64,000 bases of DNA, from positions 5,332,001 to 5,396,000 of the forward strand of contig CM070511.1 of assembly GCA_036346375.1 (NCBI GenBank), read 5' to 3'. Positions 31,813 through 42,524 of the stretch are shown here, one piece after another (position 1 is the stretch's first letter; every line of letters starts with the position of its first letter). The DNA comes from Guadua angustifolia. Lineage: Eukaryota; Streptophyta; Magnoliopsida; Poales; Poaceae. The notes beneath the pieces were generated by a model. It saw nothing but the letters and a program-made list of their open reading frames with translations, ran no database searches and was not told where the DNA came from. Position numbers and translations under genes: made by a program.

Positions 31813-33572
31813 TGTAACATCCAAAAAATTTGCCTTTATTATTATTTTATTGCCATTTGGGCATTCTGTGATTTCTCTGAATTTATTGGATTTTTCTGGA
31901 ATTGATTTGAATTTATTTTCAATTAAGTTTTTTGGCCTTTTGGGAAAAACTAGCTATATGTAGATAAAGTTAATATAAAATTTGGCAAAAAATATTTTAT
32001 TTGAGTTTAAAATGTCTCAAAGTATTTATAAGAATTTTTCTTAGATTTTTCCTGATAATTTTATTGCCTAAAACTGATTAAATTAATTATCACAATTATT
32101 TTAAAAGAGAAAATGCTGGAAATGTCGAAATAGTAGTGGGCTGGAATCTCACTGGTGGCCCATTGCTGTGTGGTCTATTCGGCCCATCCCTTTGTGCCAT
32201 CGGCCCAATTAGCCTATTTCTAGATGGACCATTGTCAACTGTTGGATCATCTAGGTGCGGCGAGGATTGAATCGGATTAGGGATAGGATGAGGTCCATCG
32301 ATTCAGCGTGTGGTTCAGATTGTGTTACACTGAATGCATCTCAGCCATAGATCAAGACATGTGGAAGGTGCCCTGTTATCTTCCCCAAGGCGTGGCTGAG
32401 CTGGACTCTGGCGCCACCGCCATACTAGCCATGGACTCGGAGTCCTTCCCGTGTAGGATGAGGATGCCCTAGCTTATTTAAGTTGCGCATCGGAATCTCC
32501 AAGGAACGAGGAACCAAAACCCTAGGTTCGCCAGAAGAAAATCGTCGCCATTGTTGGGAATTCATGAAGATTTCCGTGCGCCGCCAAGACTCAATTTCCA
32601 TCTATTCATCACTGGAGGTGGACCGATTAGGGCATCAGCAACACCTATAGCCTCGTCGTGAACTGCTGTGTCCGGTGCGCACGCCATCTTCATTGGATCT
32701 TCGCCAGAGTTGCAGAACATCGAAGCCCTAGCCGCCGTGGTTTCTAGTCAATGCCGCCACCGCTCTAGTGTGCAAAAGAGTGATCTAATTGCGTCAATAG
32801 GTAGGCGAATGTAGGTGTCCTCGCCAGCCACCAGCGGCGACCATAGGGTCCCGTGCGGTGGTGGTGACGTGGCCTATCCCGATGCTGATGCGTGCGTCCA
32901 CGTGGTCAACACGTCGGCCCTTTTGCTAAGGTGTACACCGTGTGGTGCTGACATCGGTGGCCGGTGCACCACGTCTACAGGCCCCACTGTCAGCCGAAGA
33001 GGCGTGTGGACCACATCCATGAAGGACAGGGCTGGGTGTTGTGATTTGGTCCATGGACCCAGTCCAGTGAACCAGAGGCCATGTGTTGGTGCAGGAATAG
33101 TTCAGGTAGGGATGACGTCAGCATGACGTAATAATGCTAATTTCTTTAGAGAAATAATTAGGTTTATTAATTGAATTTTCAATTTTCTAATTTTTATGAT
33201 TTTTGAATCTTCCGAGAGCCCGTTCTGCCTCATACGAGCTCCGATTGAGGTGATTCAAATTTCTAAAAATTTGTAAAATTGAGATATATCTAATGGTGGA
33301 GTTTATTTGATTTTTGGAGTTTGTTTGCTCTCTATTTTGGTATTTATTTGGCTTTCTCTTTCGTTTCGCGTAGACGTTTAAATTGTGTGACACACCTGAG
33401 AAAGATTCATCAACTTGAGACCAAGGTCCAGAGCAAGAATACGGGCTTTTCTATGCCAAGTTGTGCTTTGATCATATTTAACCCATGTTTACAAAGTTGC
33501 TATTTTGTTTTATGACATTGCATATTATTTCATGTGTACAAATGCTTTCAATCTATATTGGGAACTTGCTAA
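31813..33572 (+). mobile_element. LTR C, 5' part, cut by the CACTA element
   Basis: Starts TGTAACATCC like LTR A, shares the AT-rich opening, the GC-rich middle (32400-33110) and the CGTTTCGCGTAGACG landmark near 33361. By comparison with LTR A about 1.5 kb should follow, but the CACTA terminus begins at 33573. The five bases before it (GTAGA, 31808-31812) would be the left target duplication. The missing end was not found in this window. The ORF at 32815-33126 is probably only leader sequence. Confidence 0.65.
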
Positions 33573-33729
33573 CACTACTACAGAAAACATTTGTACAGGC
33601 GGGTGGTAACCCATCTTCTCAGGCGTTTTTGCGCCCGCCTGTAACTGAAGGTCTGTGGAAATCGCTATATTTGCATAGGCGTTTCTAAGAACCGCCTGTA
33701 AAAAGCATCTGTATAGGCGGGCTGCTTAA
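33573..33729. repeat. CACTA left terminus and first subterminal repeats
   Basis: CACTACTACAG, then several copies, in both directions, of ACAGGCGGG / CGCCTGTA (33596, 33635, 33697, 33712). Clustered short subterminal repeats are binding sites for CACTA transposase accessory protein. The series continues after solo LTR B at 36694. Confidence 0.75.
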
Positions 33730-33734
33730 GAAAC

Positions 33735-36688
33735 TGTAAGGACCCGAATTCACCCATTCGGACCCACTGTGTTTACCGCACTAGTCCCATGATCAATCAC
33801 TAGTGCACACAGCTTAACATCGGTAAGTATCACATCATACACAACGATAAGAATAATAATACTTCATTTATTTATTATGACTAGTGTATGATCTTATGAT
33901 CACTTACATTTATTTGGCCACGCAGGGCAATGCTAAGATAAAATAAGACGAATGCAGTGGAAAGTAGTAGAAAACGTAGTGACTCATCAGTACACCACAG
34001 GCGACTGACAAGGCTTGGCCTAGTGACTCATATCCACCTGGAAATCCTCCTCCAACACGGGCGATGACTCCTCCACTGTTGTTGGTTGTTAAGCAAGGGT
34101 GAGTACACCAACACGTACTCAACAAGTTGTGCACAGAATGCAATGCTATCATAGCTATATGCAGGCTTATTCCAAAGGAATGGCTAAGGGGTTCATTTGC
34201 AGTAAAGCAGCATTTAAGAACACATACGATACATAGATTGAAAAGACAGTAAAACAATAAATACAAGTAAATAGATTCAATGATTCTCAAATAAATCCAA
34301 GTTTTCCATCCTAGACCAAGTTTCATTATCCACATGACATCCTGCCATCCCATTCAGTTATCCATTTTAATTAACTACCCTTTGACTGTAATTCCCGAGC
34401 ATTGCTCAATACCGTGAGCACGGCTATCCGAATAGTTTGTACACTCTGCAGAGGTTATGCACTTTACCCACATGATACAACCATGCACCACACAGGTGAA
34501 CGATTATAACAAAGCCTTTACAATGCATCCTCTTAACCCAGTGCTACCCGCTAAGGTTTCAACACTAAAGGGTTACACCACCACAACAGGGCCCCCCTCT
34601 TGCGCCATGTGAGCCACCCCCAAGCATGGACTGGTTACCACCACCCGGGTCTCACGCCACCACGATAGCACTCAAGTTAAGCATTTGCAAATTAGTCACT
34701 AGGTCAGCCCCATAATGAATATGTGGTTGCATGATAGACTCAGGTCAAAGGCTCGCAAGGTTAAGTCCTTAGTATTGATTAAAGCAAGACTTGCACATAC
34801 CCTCAGCTCCACTGAGCCCACCCTGGCACACTTGCCCCTTCCACTTACTTCAATCAAAAATGATTACCACCCGGTTGATTACCAAGCATCACATGCTTTA
34901 CACAATTCAACATCGTTGCGTGACCTCCTCGCCACAACAACTCAATCTCCTCGTGTGACCACACATGACACACAAGTTAACATCAATGTTCCATATTCCA
35001 TTAATCAAGATTAATAATCAATATTTCATGTACATGTGATGACGTGGCATGGCTAAGCACTCTAGTTCGTTCTAACCATCCATGTTGATTTCATTATTAA
35101 CCAACTATACTAAACCAACCTAGGGTGACAATTGGATCATGGCATACAACTAGCAAGGTAGGGTGTAATTCAAAGGGTACGGTAGCTAATCCCAAATTTA
35201 TGTTGAAATCATTTATACACATAAAATAACAAGTGATAAGGTAAATCAAAATAGCATGCAATCTAATTTATGGGTGCAACATGATCAAAGCACAACTTGC
35301 CTTCGTTAAGCTCCTGGTCCTGGTCTGGAAATAATTCTTGAGCTGCGAGATCCCCTTCCGAAGCCTCGCACAATTCAACGTCTACGCGAATCGAGAGAGA
35401 AAAGCAAATAAAAACCAAAACCAAGGAATGAATGAACTCAAAAATTCAAATAAAAGCCATCATTAGAAAGATCTCATTTTTACAAATTTTTAGGAATTTG
35501 AATCACCTCAATCGGAGTTCATATGCAAAAGTTATAGCGTTTAGAAGTTTTGAAAATAAACTAAATTCTGAAATTAGAAAATTCCAAATTTTCGAATTAT
35601 TTTTATAAGGAAAATACTAATTTCCGACGTCAGCTGACACATGTGTTCACGTGTACAGCCACGCAGCGCCAACTCCTTGCCACCTCGGCGCCACACGAAC
35701 AATTCAATCCACGTGGCGCCACGTGTCAGCGAATTAACAACCCACCTCAGCCGGCGACGTGGACCAATCTCGTGCGTGCGATGAAGATCTGGTGGTCGAT
35801 AATCTTCCCGAGCGGTGATGGCGAGACGATGGCGCAGGGCTACCGGACTTGGGGACGACGACCACCCGAACGGCGAACGAGGCAACTCCGGTGAGGAAGA
35901 AGTGGTGGATCCAACGCGGCGTGACGCGGGGAGTCCGGATCTGGTACCGGAGCGACGGTTGGGGGTCTCGGTGATGGCGCAACGCGGCGAGAACTCCTTC
36001 GGTACTCCGGCGAGGTTCCGCGGCGGCTTCGGTGCTCCTCCGTTGGCGGCGCAACAGAGAAAGGAAGCGGCGGCTCGTGCTGAGTTGCGGAGGGGGTCTC
36101 AAGGTCATTTTATACCCGGCGGTGGTGCACAAAACCGGAAAGTACAACGGTGGCGTCAAGTTGGACTCGGAGACGGCGGCGCGGAATCCTTCTCGGACAC
36201 GAAGACGGTCAGTCGTATGATGATCATCCGACGGCCCGAACCGCTTTAGGGTTTCCTAAATAACGCGCGGTGATGAAGGCCGTTGGATCTAAATCCAATG
36301 GTCCGCAAAAATCCGTTTAAAACCCGACCGACCTGACGATGAATTGGGCGTGGCCGTTCGCTTCACGGGTAATTTCGAGATTTTTCCATTTAAAATATTT
36401 CAATAAATTGTTTTGATTTATTTAAAGTAACAAAAATACTCTAAAAATTCCAAGAAAAATCTCAAAAATACTTTGAGACATTCTGGACTTAAATAAAATA
36501 TTTTCATAAAAACTTTATTTTAAGTTTATATATTTATAATTAATCTTTGTCGAAGGTAATATTCTTTAATTCAAAATAATTCAAATAAATCTCAGAAAAT
36601 CCAATTAAATTCAAAAAATTCACAAAAATCATATTTAGCAATAAGATAATATTATTTAATTGAAAAGCTGAAATTTTGGGATGTTACA
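33735..36688 (-). mobile_element. Solo LTR B (2954 bp) in the CACTA subterminal region
   Basis: On minus it starts TGTAACATCCCAAAATTTC (36688) and ends GGGTCCTTACA (33735). It is flanked by GAAAC at 33730-33734 and 36689-36693. Related to LTR A in opposite direction, including the ends and an ACTAGTGCGGTAAACACAG tail. GC-rich overlapping frames at 35640-36250 on both strands lie in its leader and are not believable proteins. Confidence 0.85.
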
Positions 36689-37251
36689 GAAACCGCCTGT
36701 ACAAATAAGCATTTGTGTAGGCAGGTTCTTAAGCCGTCCGCCTGTACAAATGATATTTGTATAGGCGGACGGCTTAAGAACCCGCCTGCACAAATGCTTA
36801 TTTGTAGCAAGCTGTTTCTTCAAAGAAATTCGCCTAGATAAGTGCTATTTATGCGATTAATTTGGTTTAAGCACCCTTTGCATAAATAAGCATTTTCACA
36901 GTCAGCTTAAGCCGTCTGCCTGTACAGATCCAGAGAATCTTTTTTTAATAATTTTATGTTAATTATATTATAATATTAATAAATGCATACATTCTATCAA
37001 TCATATCACTTTATCAAAGACAAATCCATACATAACAATGACAATGAAATATACAAAGCACATATAAATCATAATTGCATTATGTATATATATATACAAG
37101 GTTATATACACAAGGTTATATATACTCCTCTGATATTCTCCTTGTAAAACTCTCTAGGTGCAGTATCCTACGCCATGTACTCCTCTGATATTCTCTATCT
37201 AATATAAATTACAGCCTTGTTGTCTTTCAAAAAAATATATACACAATGTTA
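36689..37251. repeat. CACTA subterminal repeats with a 105-bp palindrome, and 3' flank of the gene
   Basis: From 36694 copies of CCGCCTGTACAAAT and its complement recur. Bases 36701-36805 form a near-perfect inverted repeat with arms of about 52 bases meeting at TGATA (36751). After 36830 the DNA is AT-rich and holds no frame. It is the 3' flank of the minus-strand gene that stops at 37252. Confidence 0.7.
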
Positions 37252-38007
37252 TTATATATACATCAGTGTTAACGGCCCATCTATCCTCGTCTCCCAATTA
37301 CAAAGTATAGCATGCTTTGCCACTTCACCTCCCTGGTAAAAGAAACTACCTCTCTCATGGATGACTTCACGACGAATGAACTGGCACATGTCCTTTTGCA
37401 CATTGCAAAGGTCATCATCAGTGAGTGCCAAAGTGGTCTTTGCAATCTTCACCTGCAATAATAAAGTAGGCAATAAAGAGGTTAAACAATAGTGAAATCG
37501 AGAATCAGACAATAAATAATCTTGAATCACCAATTTGTATAGGCTTACGTCCTGGGGGTTGCTTCTGTACCTCCCATTGATCCTGAGGAACTCGCAGACG
37601 TAGTATCCACAAAGAACACAGCCTGGAAGTTGCTTGTGGCACTTCAAATCAAATAATAATGTATGAAATTAGTACAGTTGGTAATACCCTTCCTTATTAC
37701 TAGTGCAATTATGTTGAAGCATTACAAGTGTCTTCTTACCCATGGGTGGACATAGCAAAGCATCTTATTTGCCCCCTTCGCAGGATCATGTTGCCCCCCT
37801 CTTTTGGTCGTGTAATTCTTGAAAGCCCTACTCGAATGTCAACAATAACAAGTTACTGTCATATCATAAAACAAATTATGTTATGTTATGTATGTTTGTG
37901 TATATATATTTCTTACGCATTTAAGACGCGGGTGAATTCATTGTAAGATTCCGGTGGGGTTCTGGATGAGTCAAGGACCATATATCTGCTCTGTTTCGAG
38001 TACAACA
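37252..38007 (-). pseudogene. CACTA gene, 3' exons: end of ULP1-like protease domain
   Basis: Continues the gene from 45726 after the Reina insertion. Exon B part: YSKQSRYMVLDSSRTPP (38002-37917) with the catalytic Asp in VLDSS. Exon C (about 37830-37740) reads AFKNYTTK, then, after a frameshift in a G run, HDPAKGANKMLCYVHPW. Exon D (37641-37549) reads CHKQLPGCVLCGYYVCEFLR, with the catalytic Gln and Cys. Exon E (37452-37252) reads VKIAKTTLALTDDDLCNVQKD and ends in a stop. Introns have GT-AG ends. ULP1/SENP-type Cys proteases act on SUMO-like modifiers; the role in transposons is unknown. Confidence 0.75.
38003..38007. repeat. Target site duplication CAACA, left of Reina element
   Basis: CAACA precedes the LTR and recurs at 45726-45730. 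Both copies fall inside the ULP1-like exon. Confidence 0.9.
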
Positions 38008-38928
38008 TGATACGAGGGTGCGCACGACATTCACGACGTAGAATCGAAGATACTCGTGAAACCTGACGAGTCTTGTGCAGCCAACCGTTGCACCAAGCAA
38101 CAACCTCGCAAAGACCGAAGTTCGCCCAACCTCACGTTGTCCACTCAACCAAGTCAAGCGGAATACAATCCTCGCTGCAATCGCAAAGAATTTGCAAGAA
38201 CAATGGGAAGGAATGCACGATTCTCAGAGATGATTCAGCCGGTGGCTAGAACACTCAAGAACATGCATAAAGCATAATTGTTTCAATCTGAAAATATCCA
38301 AAAATTCTACACACATTGAGAAAGATCCTATTATATAGAAGGAATGGAGAGAGAGATGGAGAGGTGTCCAGGTCTGATATGGACGTTTTACATGGCAATA
38401 AGCCAATATTGGTGCACAACACCCTAATTAAGGCAAATAAAATGTTGACAGTTTCTGGTCTCCATATTAATTCGACGATAACTCTCTGCTCTTGTGGAAT
38501 TATTGGATGGGGCCAGATCCATTGAAAAGCTTATCTCATAAGCTTTCAAAGCTGTGGTCGAACACATTTATTGGATTTAAGATGTAGTTTCTATGAGCAT
38601 TTTACTCCCAGCTGGTCACTGGAAACCGAAATGGCCTTCATTGCATTCATTGCTTGATTGATGGCTGTTGATGACTTGGTGGATGGCTGTTGATGACTTG
38701 GTGCTGCTCCTTTGGCCACTCTTTAGTGTTTTCATACCTGAGAACAATTAAATTATGGGCATTAGGTAGCAAATGATTCTCATGTGTAATGTTATTCTTA
38801 TTTAGGAGCGAGTTCACTGTTGATTTATTTGCATTGCACGTCTTGGTTATTGCTCCTTCAAAATGATTTGGAATATCTTGATCAGTAGGGAAAGGAAATG
38901 ATGATGACGCTTAGGCTGCCCGTGATCA
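38008..38928 (-). repeat. 3' LTR of the Reina element (921 bp)
   Basis: On plus it starts TGATACGAGGGTGCG and ends CCCGTGATCA. On minus the preceding purine tract is AAGAAGGGAGGA (38940-38929). It includes a 24-base duplication (TTGATGGCTGTTGATGACTT region, about 38655-38705), also present in the 5' LTR. Confidence 0.9.
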
Positions 38929-39014
38929 TCCTCCCTTCTTGAAAAGGAGTCGCCCTCGACTCTGTTTCTTCCGTCCAAAGAACGGTGACAAATTGGCAAC
39001 ATTGAAAGTAGTAC

Positions 39015-39296
39015 TCACATTGTAGTCATCTCCAGAAGCTCAATCTTGTATGCATTGTCGTTTATCTTCTCTAACACTTTGAATGGACCATCAGCACGTG
39101 GCATAAGCTTGGACTTGCGCTTCTCCGGAAAACGCTCTTTGCGTAGATGCACCCAAACCAGATCACCCGGTTTGAAAAGCATCTTCTTTCTTCCTTTGTT
39201 TGCCTTTTGAGCGAAATACCGTGCCTTCTTCTCTATAGCTTCCTTGGTCTTCAGATGCATAGCTTTCACAAACTCATCGCGCTTTGTTGCCTCCAT
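39015..39296 (-). CDS. Integrase C-terminal part of the Reina element (GPY/F-like module)
   Basis: On minus, 93 codons: an Ala/Lys-rich helix (KEAIEKKARYFAQKANKG), then LFKPGDLVWVHLRKERFP and SKLMPRADGPFKVLEKINDN. This is the DNA-binding tail typical of chromovirus integrase, with GPF at the module that gives it its name. It ends shortly before the purine tract, with NVANLSPF in another frame near 38985. It is separated from the core by a stop and a short frame break near 39300-39395. Confidence 0.8.
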   Translation of the reverse strand: MEATKRDEFVKAMHLKTKEAIEKKARYFAQKANKGRKKMLFKPGDLVWVHLRKERFPEKRKSKLMPRADGPFKVLEKINDNAYKIELLEMTTM

Positions 39297-39389
39297 GTTT
39301 GCTCTCTATTGAAAAGGAAGTGGCAACAAATCAAGCGGTGTGATTGGCTTAAAACCATACACCACTTCAAACGGGCACAATTGTGTTAT

Positions 39390-39990
39390 TCAGTGAACAG
39401 CTCTATTGTATGCAAATTCAACATGTGGAAGGCAGTCCTCCCATTCCTTCATGTTCTTCTTGATCATTGTTCGCAACAACATGGAGAGTGTATGGTTTAC
39501 CACCTCTGTTTGACCATCAGTTTGTGGGTGACAAGTTGTTGAAAACAACAATTTTGTCCCAAGTTTGGCCCACAATGTCTTCCAAACGTAACTCATAAAC
39601 TTCACATCACGATCTGAAACAATGGTTCTAGGCATCCCATGCAATCTCACAATTTCCCTGAAAAACAAATCAGCAATATGTGAAGCATCGTCGGTCTTGT
39701 GACAAGGAATAAAGTGTGCCATTTTAGAAAACCTATCCACAGTTACAAATATGGAATCTCTCCCCCCTCTTTGTCCTAGGCAATCCCACAATAAAGTCCA
39801 TGCTAATATCCTCCCAAGGTGCACTAGGAACAGGAAGTGGAGTATACAAGCCATATGGATTAAGTTTGGACTTAGCTTTATGGCATGTGGCACATCGCTG
39901 CACAAATCGTTCAACATCTCGTCACATCTTTGGCCAATAAAAATTATTGGACAGCATGGCCAAAGTCTTTTCTCTCCCAAAATGTCCCAT
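39390..39990 (-). CDS. Integrase catalytic core of the Reina element
   Basis: On minus, the open part has SIFVTVDRFSKMAHFIPCHKTD, then IVSDRDVKFMSYVWKTLW and FSTTCHPQTDGQTEVVNHTLSMLLR, then EWEDCLPHVEFAYN. These hold the two Asp and the downstream Glu (GQTEVVN) of the DDE triad. The zinc-binding N-terminus lies in the frame to its right (39922-40302, HFGREKTLAML and FYWPKM, then CATCHKAK). One frameshift near 39790 joins the first Asp region (DFIVGLP) with the rest. It stops at AVH (39390). Confidence 0.85.
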
Positions 39991-40600
39991 TAAACCACCG
40001 CCATGTGATTCTTGCAACAACAACAAACGTACAGACGAATCTGGAACACATAGCTTGTTAGCATGGAACAAGAACCCGTCATGAACATGAAATTTTTCCC
40101 AGCCTTTCCCATCTTTACATTTAGAGTATGGTTCAGCAAATTCTTTATCTACAACATACAAATCTTTCAAACTTTCCAAACCTGGAACATTAATATCAAG
40201 TTGAGATAAAAGAACAATCCTGCGAGACAAGGCATCTGCAACAACATTTTCTTTACCTTTCTTGTGCTTCACAATGTATGGAAAAGATTCAATAAACTCC
40301 ATCCATTTGGCATGCTGCGGTTTAGTTTAGCTTGCCCTCTCAAGTATTTCAAAGCTTCATGATCGTAATGAATGATAAATTCTTTGGGCAAAAGATAATC
40401 TTGCCAAGTTTCTAAAACACGAACCAAAGCATACAACTCTTTGTCATAAACAGGATAGTTCAATTGAGCACCACCAAGTTTCTCACTAAAATATGCTACG
40501 GTTTTCCTTCTTGCATCAAAACACCGCCAATGCCCAAACCACTAGCATCGCATTCAATTTCAAACATTTTTTAAAATTAGGCAAAATAAGGAAAGGTGCT
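39922..40600 (-). pseudogene. RNase H and tether of the Reina pol, broken
   Basis: On minus: YPVYDKELYALVRVLETWQDYLLPKEFIIHYDHEALKYLRGQ (40463-40330), the RNase H tail, then a frameshift at about 40310, then KHKKGKENVVADALSRR (40266-40215), the end of RNase H and the link to integrase. RNase H removes the RNA strand during reverse transcription. The upstream part (40464-40600) is out of frame with RT. Confidence 0.8.
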
Positions 40601-41296
40601 TCAGGTTAAACATTTCTTCAGTTCTTGGAATGCATTTTCTTGTGACTTACCCCAAACAAAATCAACACCTTTCTTCGTGAGTTGGTTCAATGGAGCAGCA
40701 ATGGTGCTAAAATTCTTCATGAACCGTCGATAGAAGCTAGCAAGAACATGAAAGCTTCTCACTTGGCTTAAATTGATAGGAGTAGGCCAATTCTTGATTG
40801 CCTCAACTTTTGATTCATCCACTTCTACTCCCTGTGCAGAAACAACAAAGCCCAGAAAGACAACCTTGTTTGTACAAAATGTGCACTTCTCCATGTTAGC
40901 ATACAATTTTTCAAATCTAAGTACTTGCAGCACTTGTTTGATATGCTCAACATGCTCTTCCATGGTACAACTGTATATGAGAATGTCATCAAAATAAACC
41001 ACAACAAATTTTCCAATGAAAGCCCTCAAAACATGATTCATTAGTCTCATGAATGTACTAGATGCATTAGTTAAACCAAAAGGCATGACTAACCACTCAT
41101 ACAAACCAAATTTTATTTTGAAAGCAGTTTTCCACTCATCTCCCTCTTTCATTCTGATTTGATGATACCCACTACGCAAATCAATTTTAGAGAAAATAAC
41201 AGCACCACTCAATTCATCAAGTATATCATCTAACCTAGGAATAGGATGACGATATCTAATAGTGATGTTGTTAATTGCTCTAGAATCTACACACAT
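40601..41296 (-). CDS. Reverse transcriptase of the Reina element, core
   Basis: On minus, 231 codons from MCVDSRAINNITIRYRHPIP. Motifs: FSKIDLRSGYHQIRM, MPFGLTNASSTFMRLMN (the usual NAPSTF has Ser), catalytic YFDDILIYS at residues 101-109, YANMEKCTFC, VFLGFVVS, SFHVLASFYRRFMKNFS and FVWGKSQENAFQELK. Catalytic Asp residues are intact. The N-terminal fingers (41300-41400) are shifted relative to both neighbours, so the polyprotein is interrupted. The Met at 41296 is internal to the original protein, not a true start. Confidence 0.88.
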   Translation of the reverse strand: MCVDSRAINNITIRYRHPIPRLDDILDELSGAVIFSKIDLRSGYHQIRMKEGDEWKTAFKIKFGLYEWLVMPFGLTNASSTFMRLMNHVLRAFIGKFVVVYFDDILIYSCTMEEHVEHIKQVLQVLRFEKLYANMEKCTFCTNKVVFLGFVVSAQGVEVDESKVEAIKNWPTPINLSQVRSFHVLASFYRRFMKNFSTIAAPLNQLTKKGVDFVWGKSQENAFQELKKCLT

Positions 41297-41375
41297 GCGC
41301 CATGTACCATCTTTCTTAGGAACTAAGATAACAGGGACAGCACAAGGGCTAAGGCTTTCATGTACATACCCTTTG

Positions 41376-41852
41376 TCAAGAAGTTTCCTTTGTTTCTTCT
41401 GGATTGGTACGGTATGGTGGTCGATTTGGAAGGGAAGCTCCTGGTATTAAGTCGATTTGGTGTTCAATGCCACGAAGTGGTGGAAGACCAGCAGGTATCT
41501 CCTCTGGAAAAACATCATCAAACTCCTGCAAAACATTTGTCACAGCACTAGGAAGAGAAGATATGTCATTAGTAGTAAGCAACACATCTTTGTACAATAG
41601 TACAAAATGCACACAAAGTGGGTTTTCATGCACTTCTCTCAATTCTGATTTAGTGGCTAACATCACTAACTTCTGTTTCTCATCCTTTCTTTTCTCACTC
41701 CTATTTGATTTGTTGCACTCACTCACAGATTTGAACTTCTCACTTGTGTTCTTCTCTTGCTCCCTAACACTTTCAGCATTTACCTCATTCTTTTGCAAAT
41801 CAGCATGAATTTGAGCAGGAGACATTGGACGAAGGACAAATTCTTTATTCAT
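41376..41852 (-). CDS. Protease-RT linker of the Reina pol
   Basis: On minus, 158 codons: a charged Lys/Glu/Ser-rich linker, then VLQEFDDVFPEEIPAGLPPLRGIEHQIDLIPGASLPNRPPYRTNPEE, the standard lead-in to Ty3 RT. It ends at TKETS, where the frame is lost before RT. Upstream it joins the protease frame with a stop near 41877. Confidence 0.8.
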   Translation of the reverse strand: MNKEFVLRPMSPAQIHADLQKNEVNAESVREQEKNTSEKFKSVSECNKSNRSEKRKDEKQKLVMLATKSELREVHENPLCVHFVLLYKDVLLTTNDISSLPSAVTNVLQEFDDVFPEEIPAGLPPLRGIEHQIDLIPGASLPNRPPYRTNPEETKETS

Positions 41853-41876
41853 CCACTTGAATGTGTGTTGATTAGT

Positions 41877-42497
41877 TTAACCATCATGATGACTTGCACG
41901 ATCAAATTGCCATGGTCGGCCAAGCAGCAAATGGCATACCGTCATAGGTACAACATCACATTCAACGGTATCACAATACTCACCAATCTTGAAAGGTACC
42001 TTCACCGTATGTTGAATTTTCATTTCTCCACAATCATTCAACCACTGTGCATGGTATGGATGTGGGTGTCGCAGTTTTTTCAAGCCAAGTTTTTCACACA
42101 TCTCTTTGCTGGCCAAATTATGAAAACTCCCACCATCAATTATTACCTTGCACACACGACCATTTACCTTTGCCTTGGTGTGAAAAAGAGTGCAGCGTTG
42201 TTCACTATCTTTCTGTGGTTGCACACTCAAAACTTTATTTGTTACAACGAGGGATTGACCAATTTCAAAATCACAATAAGTCATCTCATTTTCCTCATCA
42301 CCCAAATCAGCAATTGGATCATCCCCTCCTTCACTTGCAGATTCATATTCACCTCCCTTAGTTATAAGCATTGTGCGGTTGTTTGGGCACTCCCTTGAGA
42401 TATGTCCTTGCCCCAAACACTTGAAACATTGAACAACACTACTCTTTGCTGTAGAGCCCATGGAAGAAGAAGAGCTAACTGCTGGACCTTGCTTCAC
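41877..42497 (-). CDS. Gag zinc knuckle and protease of the Reina element
   Basis: On minus, 206 codons. CFKCLGQGHISREC at residues 24-37 is a full CCHC nucleic-acid-binding knuckle. An acidic linker follows, then the retropepsin domain: KVIIDGGSFHNLASKEMCEKL (active-site Asp-Gly-Gly form, common in this clade) and VCHLLLGRPWQFD, the second hallmark. A stop near 42525 separates it from the capsid part. It would be released from a Gag-Pol polyprotein. Confidence 0.87.
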   Translation of the reverse strand: MKQGPAVSSSSSMGSTAKSSVVQCFKCLGQGHISRECPNNRTMLITKGGEYESASEGGDDPIADLGDEENEMTYCDFEIGQSLVVTNKVLSVQPQKDSEQRCTLFHTKAKVNGRVCKVIIDGGSFHNLASKEMCEKLGLKKLRHPHPYHAQWLNDCGEMKIQHTVKVPFKIGEYCDTVECDVVPMTVCHLLLGRPWQFDRASHHDG

Positions 42498-42524
42498 ATT
42501 TTGGTTAGATTGCTCCTTTCCACT

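Noticed and set aside
35643..36249. Overlapping GC-rich ORFs on both strands (83 to 144 codons)
   Set aside because: They lie within solo LTR B, match no protein and exist on both strands because of base composition.
33573..37251. Repeated CGCCTGTA motifs considered as a CRISPR-like array
   Set aside because: Units occur in both directions at irregular spacing next to a CACTA terminus; this is subterminal repeat structure in a plant genome.
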